A DNA stretch of 64,000 nucleotides from Cupriavidus agavae (GTDB lineage: Bacteria; Pseudomonadota; Gammaproteobacteria; Burkholderiales; Burkholderiaceae). The stretch covers positions 806,001 through 870,000 of the forward strand of contig NZ_SGXM01000001.1 in the NCBI RefSeq assembly GCF_004217045.1, given 5' to 3'. Below the pieces are notes generated by a model, which did no database searches, was not told the DNA's origin, and worked only from the letters and a program-made list of their open reading frames with translations. The position numbers were made by a program, and so were the translations under genes. This document shows, in pieces, positions 52,866 through 61,733 of this stretch (positions are counted from its first letter, which is position 1; the number at the start of each line of letters is the position of its first letter).

Positions 52866-54647
52866 CTACTGGCGCGGCAGGCGGCGCTGCACCGGTGGGC
52901 GGACCGGCTTGACGGCCGACCGCTCGACGAGCTGGTACATGCGGAAGCGCTCGTCGCGGTCGGCGGGGCGCCGGCCTTCCCAGATCAGGCGCCACTCGAA
53001 ATGCGACAGGTTGCCCGGTGCGCCGTAGTCCACCGCATCGTGCCGCAGCAGGACATCGCACTCGTCCTCCGGCCCGCCGAAGCGGATATGGCCGAAATAG
53101 GCGAACGACGCCAGCTGCGCATTGCCCATGCGGATCGGCTGCACGCAGCGGTACGTCGGCGGCAGGGCCAGCGCGGCAGCCTGGGCCACGTCGCGGTAGG
53201 TCTTGCCGTAGTTGATCGACGGCAGCCACAGCGTCATCGCCATGACCCACATCAGCGTCGTACCGGCCGCCGAGATCACCACCGGACGCCAGATCTGCTT
53301 GGGCGCGCGCGACAGCCGCCAGCGCACCACCAGCACCCACGCCAGCGTCACCACCAGCGCAATGATCACGGCGCTGACCGTGAACGTGTGCTGGAAGCCC
53401 GGAATCTGGCGGAATACGTTGGCGGCGATCTTGGGCGGCCAGCCGGTGGTCTTGGCGATCCACATGAACCAGACCGTGCCGCCGAAGATCGTGAAGAACA
53501 GCAACGCGAACCAGTCCACGGCGTTGATCGCGGCGCGCGGCAGCGTGGGCAGCGCGAACGCCGCCAGGATGGCCATCGGGGGCAGCAGCAGGATGAACTG
53601 CACGTCGCCGGGGCTGCGCTGCAGCACCAGCAGCAGGAACAGCATCGCCAGCAGCACCAGCGGCACGGACACGTGGGCGGCCCGGCGCATGCCGCGCCAT
53701 GACAGCCACGCGAACGCGGCGATCGGCCAGACCGGCCAGGTGTAGAGGAAGAAGTTGCGGGCAATGAAGCCGCCGGTCTGCCACGAGGGCGGCCCGTAGG
53801 CGCGGCGGTCGTAGCGGGCCCATTCGCGGATGAACGCGACGGCATCGTCGGTGGTCGTGGCGCCGAAATAGGTGGCGGCCAGCCACGCCGCCACCATGGC
53901 CACCGCCAGCCCCATTCCGATCGGCAGGAGGCGGCGCAGCGGCAGCGGCTGGCAGACCAGGCCGGCAATGATCGTGGCCAGCAGCAGCGAGCTGGCCAGC
54001 AGCGGCCCGCTGGCCAGGCACAGCGCCCCCAGCCCCACGCCAAACCACAGGCTGCCCTGCACGGGCATGTCGAGGCTGCGCACCAGGCCGTACAGCATCA
54101 TGGCGATGAAGCAGACCTGGCCGACCTGCGCCGTGGTCTCGTGGCCGCGCATCGCCAGGCCCACGCAGGCCAGGAAGATCAGCAGCGCGCCATCGGCCAG
54201 CGCGCGGCCGTACGAGCGGGCGTCAGGCTGGCCGCCGAACGCGAACGCAAACGGCTGCACCTCCTCGCGGCGGCCCAGCAGGTAGGTGGAATACCAGATG
54301 AAGGCGCAGGTGCCGAAGTAGAACAGCGCCGTGGCCAGGCGCGCGGCATCGGGGGCGCCCAGCCAGCCGCCGAACAGCCGGATCATCAGCCCGCCGATCC
54401 AGAACACCAGCGGGCCGTCCTCGCTATAGGGCCGGCCGACGATGTTCGGCATCAGCCAGTCCTGCACGCCGCCGGTGCCCAGTTGCCACATCACGCCGAA
54501 GCCGGCGGCGTCCTCGTTCTTCCACGGATCGCGGCCGAACAGGCCGGTCAGTCCGTAGATGATGCAGATCGCCAGCAGCAGGTAGCGCGGCAGGGCCCCC
54601 GTGGCGGCGGCGGTCAGGTGAACGGGCGTGGTCTTGGCTTGGGACAT
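52866..54647 (-). CDS. ArnT/PMT-like membrane glycosyltransferase
   Basis: The 593-residue protein has about eleven membrane spans and the GT-C fold first-loop acid motif FGRDPWKNEDAAGFGVMW, similar to ArnT and related enzymes that move sugars from undecaprenyl carriers. SEDGPLVFWIGGLMIRLFGG is a further family feature. A soluble C-terminal domain (about 465-593) follows. The start at 54647 gives a short cytoplasmic N-terminus; a GTG 19 codons upstream is possible. Neither the sugar nor the acceptor is evident. Confidence 0.85.
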   Translation of the reverse strand: MSQAKTTPVHLTAAATGALPRYLLLAICIIYGLTGLFGRDPWKNEDAAGFGVMWQLGTGGVQDWLMPNIVGRPYSEDGPLVFWIGGLMIRLFGGWLGAPDAARLATALFYFGTCAFIWYSTYLLGRREEVQPFAFAFGGQPDARSYGRALADGALLIFLACVGLAMRGHETTAQVGQVCFIAMMLYGLVRSLDMPVQGSLWFGVGLGALCLASGPLLASSLLLATIIAGLVCQPLPLRRLLPIGMGLAVAMVAAWLAATYFGATTTDDAVAFIREWARYDRRAYGPPSWQTGGFIARNFFLYTWPVWPIAAFAWLSWRGMRRAAHVSVPLVLLAMLFLLLVLQRSPGDVQFILLLPPMAILAAFALPTLPRAAINAVDWFALLFFTIFGGTVWFMWIAKTTGWPPKIAANVFRQIPGFQHTFTVSAVIIALVVTLAWVLVVRWRLSRAPKQIWRPVVISAAGTTLMWVMAMTLWLPSINYGKTYRDVAQAAALALPPTYRCVQPIRMGNAQLASFAYFGHIRFGGPEDECDVLLRHDAVDYGAPGNLSHFEWRLIWEGRRPADRDERFRMYQLVERSAVKPVRPPVQRRLPRQ

Positions 54648-54710
54648 CGGCGGTAGGACGTGGCGGCAACCCACAGCAGTGCGCAAACCGCTATTGTGGG
54701 CCACAAATGC

Positions 54711-54736
54711 AAAGAGGCAGCCGATGCTGCCTCTTT
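54711..54736 (-). terminator. Terminator of rpmE2
   Basis: AAAGAGGCAGC and GCTGCCTCTTT form a perfect 11-bp stem around a 4-base loop, 69 bases after the rpmE2 stop on the minus strand. Confidence 0.85.
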
Positions 54737-54805
54737 GTCAGGTCGCGCGCTGCAGGAGCATCTGTCCCGGCAGGCGCGGCAATAAGCTCGGTCGCGCGGC
54801 GCGTT

Positions 54806-55063
54806 TTACTTCTTGGCGCCCAGCTTGCTGCCGAACTTCTGGCGGAACTTCTCGACGCGGCCAGCCGTGTCCATGATCTTCTGTTGGCCGGTGTAGAACG
54901 GGTGCGATTCCGACGACACTTCGATCTTGGCCAGCGGGTAGGTCTTGCCTTCGTGTTCGATCGTGTCCTTGGTCTGGATCGTCGAGCGCGTCACGAACTT
55001 GAAGTCGCTGGACATGTCGTGGAACACGACTTCACGGTAATTCGGGTGAATGCCTTCTTTCAT
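54806..55063 (-). CDS. rpmE2: 50S ribosomal protein L31 type B
   Basis: The 85-residue protein ([20 protein letters not shown], then [21 protein letters not shown]) is the zinc-free form of L31: the CxxC pairs of the type A protein are absent. AAAGGAAG precedes the ATG at 55063. In some bacteria type B replaces type A under zinc shortage, but several beta-proteobacteria carry it as the main form; no Zur site was identified. Confidence 0.96.
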   Translation of the reverse strand: MKEGIHPNYREVVFHDMSSDFKFVTRSTIQTKDTIEHEGKTYPLAKIEVSSESHPFYTGQQKIMDTAGRVEKFRQKFGSKLGAKK

Positions 55064-55247
55064 GGTGCTTCCTTTCAGGTTGGGTAGCCAGTCCGCTTCG
55101 CGCTGTTGCAGCGTACCAGGACGCTGGCGGCGAACGAACCACTTGCCGATTACGGGCAAACCGGGATTATGGCAGAAAAACAAGAACTTGGGGCCTTCCG
55201 CGTGGGGGTGCGCGGCACGTGTGTTGCGGCCCGGATAAAGTTATTTA

Positions 55248-56114
55248 TCAGGCACTTTCCCGCGTCACCCGGGCAGGGTCCTGCCGGTAAAAACGGGCCA
55301 GGGCCTCGTAGAGGGCCGGCCAATGCTCGCGCAAGCCGCCCGGTTCGACGAAAAATGTCTCGGATGCCACGGCAAAAAACTCGCTCGGCGCCTCGCAACC
55401 GTACGGATCGATGACCTGGAGCGCCGGCGGGAGGCGTCCCGGATGATCCCAGTCAGCGTCCGGCACCTGCTCGCAGGCGTCGGCGAAGCGGTCGTACTCT
55501 TCGAGCAGGGTTTCCGCCCACGCCTCGGCGTCGATGTCGGGATGGAGCACGCGCGAGAAGGGCGGTACACCATCGGCCTCGCCGTCCAGCATGTCGAGCT
55601 TGTGGGCGAACTCGTGAATCACCACGTTGTAGGTGTCGGCCGGCAGGGCCGGGTCGGACGCCAGGCCGGTGCCGGGCGTGTGCACGTCGGGCCAGGAGAG
55701 GATCACCGGGCCGTGCTCCCAGGCTTCGCCGCTGGCTTCCTCCTCCACCCCATGCACCAGCCCGATGTCGTCCTCGACTGTTTTGCGGATCAGGAACTCG
55801 CCCGGGTACAACACGATGCCATGCCAGCCGCGGTACCACTCGATGCCGAGCTTCAGCACTGGCACGCAGGCCTGCACGGCCACACTGACCACCATTTCAT
55901 CGGTCAGCTCCAGTTCGTGCGCGGTGGAGTATTCCTTGCTGGCGATGAACAGCGTGGCCAGCTCGCGCAGTCTGGCGAGATCGTCGCTGCCATAGCGCTG
56001 CACGAACGGCAGCGCCGCCACGGTCTGCGTCCACAAGGCATCGGGAATGGCGTATTGGGCGAGCTTGCGCTCGCGGGAACGGGCGCGGAGGAAGCTGGAC
56101 AGTTTGCCGAACAT
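55248..56114 (-). CDS. mtfA: M90 family metallopeptidase MtfA
   Basis: The 288-residue product matches MtfA, which in E. coli controls the glucose phosphotransferase through Mlc and has aminopeptidase activity. The zinc motif HEFAHKLDMLDGEADG is intact, with a distal glutamate in the SEFFAVASETFF segment. The start at 56114 gives the usual N-terminus (MFGKLSSFLRARSRERKL). Since Burkholderiaceae generally lack the E. coli glucose PTS, its target here may differ. Confidence 0.9.
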   Translation of the reverse strand: MFGKLSSFLRARSRERKLAQYAIPDALWTQTVAALPFVQRYGSDDLARLRELATLFIASKEYSTAHELELTDEMVVSVAVQACVPVLKLGIEWYRGWHGIVLYPGEFLIRKTVEDDIGLVHGVEEEASGEAWEHGPVILSWPDVHTPGTGLASDPALPADTYNVVIHEFAHKLDMLDGEADGVPPFSRVLHPDIDAEAWAETLLEEYDRFADACEQVPDADWDHPGRLPPALQVIDPYGCEAPSEFFAVASETFFVEPGGLREHWPALYEALARFYRQDPARVTRESA

Positions 56115-56155
56115 CGTAATTTCGCTAGAAATTGGCGTTCCCGGACGGCCGGAAA

Positions 56156-56186
56156 GAAAAAAGGCGCACCCGCAGGGTACGCCTTT
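56156..56186 (-). terminator. Terminator of rho
   Basis: On the minus strand AAAGGCGTACCC pairs with GGGTGCGCCTTT around TGC, followed by a T-rich tract. It lies 24 bases after the rho stop. Confidence 0.85.
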
Positions 56187-56210
56187 CCGCGTGCATCGCA
56201 ACCGGCCCGA

Positions 56211-57473
56211 TCAGCCGCCGCGGCGCATCATGTCGAAGAACTCCGCGTTGTTCTTCGTCGGCTTCATCTTGTCGAGGATGAATTCCATGGCCTGGACTTC
56301 GTCCATGTCCGAGATGAACTTGCGCAGGATCCAGATCTTCTGGAGGATTTCCGGCTTGATCAGCAGTTCCTCGCGGCGCGTGCCCGACTTGTTCAGGTTG
56401 ATGGCCGGATAGACGCGCTTTTCCGCCAGGCGGCGTTCCAGGTGCACTTCCATGTTGCCGGTGCCCTTGAACTCTTCGTAGATCACGTCGTCCATGCGGC
56501 TGCCGGTTTCGATCAGCGCCGTGGCGATGATGGTCAGCGAACCGCCTTCTTCCAGGTTACGCGCGGCGCCGAAGAAACGCTTCGGGCGCTGCAGCGCGTT
56601 GGCGTCGACACCACCGGTCAGCACCTTGCCCGAGGCCGGCACCACCGTGTTGTAGGCGCGCGCCAGGCGCGTGATCGAGTCCAGCAGGATGACCACGTCG
56701 CGCTTCAGTTCCACCAGGCGCTTGGCCTTCTCGATGACCATTTCGGCCACCTGCACGTGGCGGATGGCCGGTTCGTCGAACGTCGACGCCACCACCTCGC
56801 CGCGCACCGAACGCTGCATTTCGGTCACTTCTTCCGGGCGCTCGTCGATCAGCAGCACGAACAGGTCAGCTTCCGGATGGTTGTTGGCGATCGCGTGGGC
56901 GATGTGCTGCAGCATCACGGTCTTGCCGGACTTCGGCGAGGCCACCAGCAGCGCGCGCTGGCCGCGGCCGATCGGGGCAATCATGTCGACGATGCGGCCG
57001 GTGATGTTTTCCTCGGCACGGATGTCACGTTCAAGCTGGAGCGGCCGGTTCGGGTGCAGCGGCGTCAGGTTCTCGAACATGATGCGGTTCTTCACCGCCT
57101 CGGGCGGCTGCCCGTTGACCTTGTCCACCTTGACCAGCGCAAAGTAGCGCTCGCCGTCCTTGGGCGTGCGCACTTCACCTTCGATCGAGTCGCCGGTGTG
57201 CAGGTTGAAGCGGCGGATCTGCGAGGGACTGATATAGATATCGTCCGTGCTGGCCAGGTACGACGTTTCCGGCGAGCGCAGGAAACCGAAGCCGTCGGGC
57301 AGTACTTCCAGCGTGCCGTCTCCGTAGATGGTTTCGCCCATCTTGGCGCGCTTCTTCAGGATCGCAAACATCAGTTCCTGTTTGCGCATCCGTTGTGCGT
57401 TGTCGATCTCGAGCGTTGCCGCCATTTCGAGAAGCGCAGACACGTGAAGCGATTTGAGTTCTGTCAGGTGCAT
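56211..57473 (-). CDS. rho: Transcription termination factor Rho
   Basis: Rho is the hexameric RNA helicase that ends transcription at untranslated RNA. The 420-residue protein has the N-terminal RNA-binding domain ([34 protein letters not shown]), Walker [21 protein letters not shown] and the Q- and R-loops ([20 protein letters not shown]). It is nearly identical in pattern to E. coli Rho. The start at 57473 matches the family. trxA lies upstream, the common order. Confidence 0.97.
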   Translation of the reverse strand: MHLTELKSLHVSALLEMAATLEIDNAQRMRKQELMFAILKKRAKMGETIYGDGTLEVLPDGFGFLRSPETSYLASTDDIYISPSQIRRFNLHTGDSIEGEVRTPKDGERYFALVKVDKVNGQPPEAVKNRIMFENLTPLHPNRPLQLERDIRAEENITGRIVDMIAPIGRGQRALLVASPKSGKTVMLQHIAHAIANNHPEADLFVLLIDERPEEVTEMQRSVRGEVVASTFDEPAIRHVQVAEMVIEKAKRLVELKRDVVILLDSITRLARAYNTVVPASGKVLTGGVDANALQRPKRFFGAARNLEEGGSLTIIATALIETGSRMDDVIYEEFKGTGNMEVHLERRLAEKRVYPAINLNKSGTRREELLIKPEILQKIWILRKFISDMDEVQAMEFILDKMKPTKNNAEFFDMMRRGG

Positions 57474-57620
57474 AGACAAGGGGTACAGAAGGGCCCGGAC
57501 GGGCAAGACCTTGGAGAAGGGGGAAGAATGAGCGAACGCTCGGGGAAGTTGTTGGATCGCATCTTAGCACAATCCGGCCGGCGCGCCAGAGCTGGCGCAC
57601 GCGAGGCCGGAGCGTGCTGG

Positions 57621-57642
57621 GCCGGGACGCTGGCGTCCCGGC
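57621..57642 (-). terminator. Hairpin after trxA
   Basis: GCCGGGACG and CGTCCCGGC form a perfect 9-bp stem around CTGG, 13 bases after the trxA stop. Without a T-tract it may be a partial terminator or a leader element of rho. Confidence 0.55.
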
Positions 57643-57654
57643 GCGGGCGGCAGG

Positions 57655-57981
57655 TTAGACCTGGGCGTCCAGGAACGCGGTCAGCTGCGACTTGGACAGC
57701 GCGCCCACCTTCTGGGCGGCCACTTCGCCGTTCTTGAACAGGATCAGCGTCGGGATGCCGCGGATGCCGAACTTGGCCGGCACCTGCTGGTTCTCGTCCA
57801 CGTTGATCTTGGCGATCTGGACCTTGTCGCCGTAGTCGCGGGCCACTTCGTCGAGGATCGGCGCAATCATCTTGCAGGGGCCGCACCATTCCGCCCAGAA
57901 GTCGAGCAGGACGGGCTTGTCGGACTTGAGAACGTCGTCTTCGAACGATGCGTCGCTCACATACTTGATTTGATCGCTCAT
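57655..57981 (-). CDS. trxA: Thioredoxin 1
   Basis: The 108-residue thioredoxin has the redox site [10 protein letters not shown] (Cys33 and Cys36) and the cis-proline loop [11 protein letters not shown]. It reduces disulfides in cytoplasmic enzymes. The length and sequence are canonical. It is upstream of rho on the same strand. Confidence 0.97.
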   Translation of the reverse strand: MSDQIKYVSDASFEDDVLKSDKPVLLDFWAEWCGPCKMIAPILDEVARDYGDKVQIAKINVDENQQVPAKFGIRGIPTLILFKNGEVAAQKVGALSKSQLTAFLDAQV

Positions 57982-58402
57982 GGCGGAGAACCTCTGTTTT
58001 CGCTTTTACGCTGGATGGCGAAGGCGCAATGGGTGAAGGCGGAATGCTGGCGTGGGGCGGTACCGCTACCTTACACGCAATCGAACTGTTCCGCCGGACG
58101 GGCCTGGCATGCTGCCACGCGGGCCCTTGGCGTCGATATGTTACCAGCTTGCCGGAATTCAAGCGCATGGCCGAGGCTCCTGCCGATAATAGTTTCTATG
58201 GGACCGAGAGACGCGCTCAATCGCATCCCCTATCGGAGTTATTGTGTGCTGCGCAGCAGCAGGCGGGAATGGAAAAGGGCGGGATTTACCGGGCAGGGAA
58301 ACCCCGGGGCATGGTCTAGAATGCTTCTGAAGGCGCATTTGACGGCCCGCGTAGAATGACGAGCGCGGACATCCCGCAATCCCCGACCCAAGGCAAATCA
58401 CC
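57982..58402. other. 421-base divergent spacer upstream of trxA
   Basis: No credible gene: the frames on both strands are short and of mixed composition. It must contain the trxA promoter (minus) and that of the 58403 gene (plus). TAGAAT at 58317-58322 is a possible -10 toward the latter, without a clear -35. Confidence 0.5.
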
Positions 58403-58729
58403 ATGACGCCCGATTCCAGCAAGCCCGACACCGGCAACCCCGGAACGCCCGAGCCCGCCGAGCGCAACCTGCCCGACGCCGCTGGCGCGCCGCAGGGTCC
58501 CGATGCCGACCACCTGAGCGACGCGCTGGCACACCTGTCCACCGCCGTCGAATCCGACAGCATCGCCACCGGCGCCGCCAAGGGGCTGGTCTACAGCGTG
58601 ATGGAGACGCTGGGCACGCTGATCGGCGACCCCGACCTGCCCGAGCACGCCCGCTCCGGCTACGAAGGCCTGATGGAAACCGCCCGCGAGCTGCGTGCCC
58701 GCCTGGAGCGCGGCGCCGACGACAACTGA
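58403..58729 (+). CDS. Small acidic protein of unknown function
   Basis: The 108-residue acidic protein has a Pro/Asp-rich, probably disordered N-terminus (about 1-35) and a helical remainder (HLSDALAHLSTAVESDSIAT, then GYEGLMETARELRARLERG). A ribosome site AAGG lies nine bases before the ATG. It is 61 bases upstream of the AddB-like gene. No family is recognised. Confidence 0.65.
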   Translation: MTPDSSKPDTGNPGTPEPAERNLPDAAGAPQGPDADHLSDALAHLSTAVESDSIATGAAKGLVYSVMETLGTLIGDPDLPEHARSGYEGLMETARELRARLERGADDN

Positions 58730-58790
58730 TGTTCCCTGCGTGCCGCGGGGCGCCGGGTCGCCCCGGGGCGCGTGGCCGTCTTTCCGATCC

Positions 58791-61733
58791 ATGACCCGGC
58801 TCTCGTTCCCTCCCGGCCCGTCGTTCCTCGACCAGGCCGCCACCGCCGCGTGGTACTTCCTCGACCGCTGCGGCCCCACCGCGGCGGCGGCGCATGTCGT
58901 GGTGCCGACGGCGGCGCAGATTCCGGGCGTGCGCCAGGCGCTGGACGCCGCCGCCCGCGCCGCCGGCCAGCCGCGCCTGCTGCCGCGCGTGCTGACGCTC
59001 GGCCACTGGCTGCTGGACCTCCCGCCCGATCTCGCCGCCGAACCGCTGCCCGCGCGCAGCCATGCGGCCCGGCTGCTGGCCGTGCAGCAGGCCATCCGGG
59101 CGCAGGACTGGCTGCGCCAGGCGTTCGGCGCCCAGACCGAAGGCGCGGCCTGGGGGCTGGCGCAGACGCTGCTGTCGATCAGCGATGAACTGAGCGCGCG
59201 CTGGCTGGAGGACGATGCGATCCGCGAGGACGACGACATCGACGGCGACGACCGCGCCGCGCTGCTGCAGGGCGCGCTGCAACGCACCTACGCCCACCTG
59301 TCCGAGCGGTTCCTGGGGCAGGAGGCGCAGATCGTGCTGGCGTTCTGGCAGATGCTGTCGGGGCCCGACGATCCGCTGCCCACGCGGCGCCGCGCGCTGC
59401 AGCGGCTGGCGCTGATGGTGCCGGGACCGGTGCTCTGGATCGGCCCGACGCCGCCCGAGCCCATCGAAGCCGCTTTCCTGCGCCAGGCCGGCGAGCTGGT
59501 GCCGACCGTCGAGATCGGCTACGACTGGACTGGCGCTGACGCCGATGACGGGGACTGGTACCGCACGCTGCTGGCGCTGTGGCCCGAGGCACGCCGCGCG
59601 GCCGATGGCGAGGAACCGGGCGAGGAATCCGGCGAGGATGGCGGCAGCCGCCCGGCCGCGTTGCCGCTCATGCCGTCCCCGGACCTGCCCGAGGCCCGGC
59701 CGCGCGTGCGGGTGATCGGCGCCGCGCGCTTCGAGGACGAGGCAGCGGCCGCCGCCGCCCAGCTCGTGCAATGGCTCAACGAGGGCCGCCAGCACGTGGC
59801 GCTGGTGGCGCACGACCGCGTGGTGGCGCGGCGCACGCGGGCGCTGCTGATGCGGGCCGGCGCGCCGGTACGCGACGAAACCGGCTGGAAGCTCTCCACC
59901 ACGCGCGCCGCCGCCGCGCTGATGCGCTGGTTCGACGTGCTGGTGCGCGACGGCGACACCGCCGCGCTGCTGGACCTGCTCAAGAGTCCGTTCTGCCTGC
60001 CCGATGCCGGGCATCGCGGCGCGGCCATCGCGCTGATGGAGCGCCAGATCCGGCGCGATGGCGTCACCGGGGGCTGGGCGCGGCTGCGCCATCTGTTTGC
60101 CGAGCGCCCGCGCACCGGGGAGCCGGGCACCGTGGTCGACGCCGACACCGTGGCGGCCAGCGACGCGATGCTCGACATCCGCGCCGCCGCCCGCGCGCTG
60201 ATCGCCACGCTGGCCGACGAGGCCGCGCAATGGCCGCGCGGCCATGCCCAGCAGCCGCTGGCGATGTGGCTCGGCCGGCTCGACGCGATGCTGGACACGC
60301 TGGGCATGCGCGCCGCGCTGGCCGGTGACGATGCCGGCCAGCAACTGCTCGACGCGCTGGCGCGGCTGGGCGAACTTGGCGAACCCGGCAACGAGGAAAC
60401 CGGCGGCGCCACGCTGAACCAGCAGGAATTCCGCGCGATGCTGTCCGCGCTGCTCGAATCGGTGGCCTACAAGGAGCCCGGCGCGCAGAGCCAGGCGCGC
60501 ATCACGATACTGCCGCTCAACGGCGCGCGGATGCGCCGCTTCGAGGGCGTGGTGGTGGTGGGCTGCGATGATGCGCAACTGCCGTCGCGCGCCGCCGAGC
60601 TGATGTTCTTCTCGAACCAGATGCGCCGCGAACTGGGCCTGGAAGACCGCGAGGCGCGCTTCGCCCAGCAGGCGCGCGACCTGGCCGAGGTGCTGCTCAA
60701 CAACGATGACGTGGTGCTGACCTGGCAGCGCTTTGGCAGCCGGGGAGAGCCGCACCATGTGTCGGGCTGGATCGAGCGGCTGTCGGCCTGCTGCGCGCGG
60801 GCCGGCGCGCCGATCGAGGCCAGCGCCGCGCCGCAGTGGCTCGACACCTTCGCGCAGCCCGGCTACATGCCCGCGCCCTCGGCGCCCGAGCGCGTGCCGG
60901 CCCGCTGGAGCGCGGCCGCCTACAACATGCTGCGGCGCTGCCCCTACCAGTTCTTTGCCGGCCGCATGCTGGGCCTGGCCGGGCTGGAAACGCTCAACGA
61001 CGACCTCGAAAAGCGCGACATCGGCAACCTGCTGCACCGCGTGCTGTTGCAGTACCACGAGGAAATCCACGCCAGCGGCGAGCGTAGCGATGCGAAGCGG
61101 CTGGCGCGGCTGCGCGAGATCTCGGACACCGTGTTCGGCCGCCAGATGGCCGAGGATGGCAACGCGATCAGCTATTACCGCCGATGGTGCGAGGTGCTGC
61201 CGTCGTACGTGGCCTGGCAGGGGGCGCGCGAGGACATGGGCTGGCACTGGCGTGGCGGCGAGTTCGACGCCGGCGTGGACATGGCGATGCCCGATGGCCA
61301 TCCGCTGCGCCTGGGCGGGCGGATCGACCGGCTCGACAAGGGCCCCGATGGCAGCCACGCGGTGCTCGACTACAAGACGCAGCCGGCCAGCCGCCTGCGC
61401 CGCAAGGTGGGCGATGCCGAGGAAGACTGCCAGTTGGCGTTCTACGGCCTGCTGCGCGCCGATGCCGTGGCCGGCAGCTGGGTGGCGCTCGAAGGGGTGA
61501 AGCAGGGCGGCCGCGACAGCGCGCCCGGTGCGCAGCGCGAGGTCGACCTGCCCGAGTTCCAGGCCGCCGTCACCTGGCTGGAACGCCAGTTGCGGCAGGA
61601 CGTGGGCCGCCTGCGCGAAGGCGCGAAGCTGCCCGCGTTTGGCGACGCCGCTGCCTGTACCTATTGCGAAGCCCGCGGCCTGTGCCGCAAGGGTTTCTGG
61701 GAATCCACCGCCTTGCCGGATCTGAAGTCATGA
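58791..61733 (+). CDS. AddB/RecB-like PD-(D/E)XK exonuclease
   Basis: The 980-residue protein resembles the AddB subunit of the AddAB double-strand-break enzyme: a large degenerate helicase-like N-terminal half and a C-terminal nuclease domain with GRIDRLDKGPDG and VLDYKTQPASRL (the D and D-x-K residues). An iron-sulfur cluster is indicated by Cys717 (RRCPYQFF) and Cys956, Cys959 and Cys965 (CTYCEARGLC). The start at 58791 matches FPPGPSFLDQAA homologues. It overlaps the helicase gene by four bases (ATGA), so the two products should act as a complex. Confidence 0.88.
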   Translation: MTRLSFPPGPSFLDQAATAAWYFLDRCGPTAAAAHVVVPTAAQIPGVRQALDAAARAAGQPRLLPRVLTLGHWLLDLPPDLAAEPLPARSHAARLLAVQQAIRAQDWLRQAFGAQTEGAAWGLAQTLLSISDELSARWLEDDAIREDDDIDGDDRAALLQGALQRTYAHLSERFLGQEAQIVLAFWQMLSGPDDPLPTRRRALQRLALMVPGPVLWIGPTPPEPIEAAFLRQAGELVPTVEIGYDWTGADADDGDWYRTLLALWPEARRAADGEEPGEESGEDGGSRPAALPLMPSPDLPEARPRVRVIGAARFEDEAAAAAAQLVQWLNEGRQHVALVAHDRVVARRTRALLMRAGAPVRDETGWKLSTTRAAAALMRWFDVLVRDGDTAALLDLLKSPFCLPDAGHRGAAIALMERQIRRDGVTGGWARLRHLFAERPRTGEPGTVVDADTVAASDAMLDIRAAARALIATLADEAAQWPRGHAQQPLAMWLGRLDAMLDTLGMRAALAGDDAGQQLLDALARLGELGEPGNEETGGATLNQQEFRAMLSALLESVAYKEPGAQSQARITILPLNGARMRRFEGVVVVGCDDAQLPSRAAELMFFSNQMRRELGLEDREARFAQQARDLAEVLLNNDDVVLTWQRFGSRGEPHHVSGWIERLSACCARAGAPIEASAAPQWLDTFAQPGYMPAPSAPERVPARWSAAAYNMLRRCPYQFFAGRMLGLAGLETLNDDLEKRDIGNLLHRVLLQYHEEIHASGERSDAKRLARLREISDTVFGRQMAEDGNAISYYRRWCEVLPSYVAWQGAREDMGWHWRGGEFDAGVDMAMPDGHPLRLGGRIDRLDKGPDGSHAVLDYKTQPASRLRRKVGDAEEDCQLAFYGLLRADAVAGSWVALEGVKQGGRDSAPGAQREVDLPEFQAAVTWLERQLRQDVGRLREGAKLPAFGDAAACTYCEARGLCRKGFWESTALPDLKS

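Noticed and set aside
58398-61358. Open frame of about 990 codons antisense to the AddB-like gene
   Set aside because: Low-complexity His/Arg/Gln composition, no motif, and full overlap with a gene that has intact nuclease residues.
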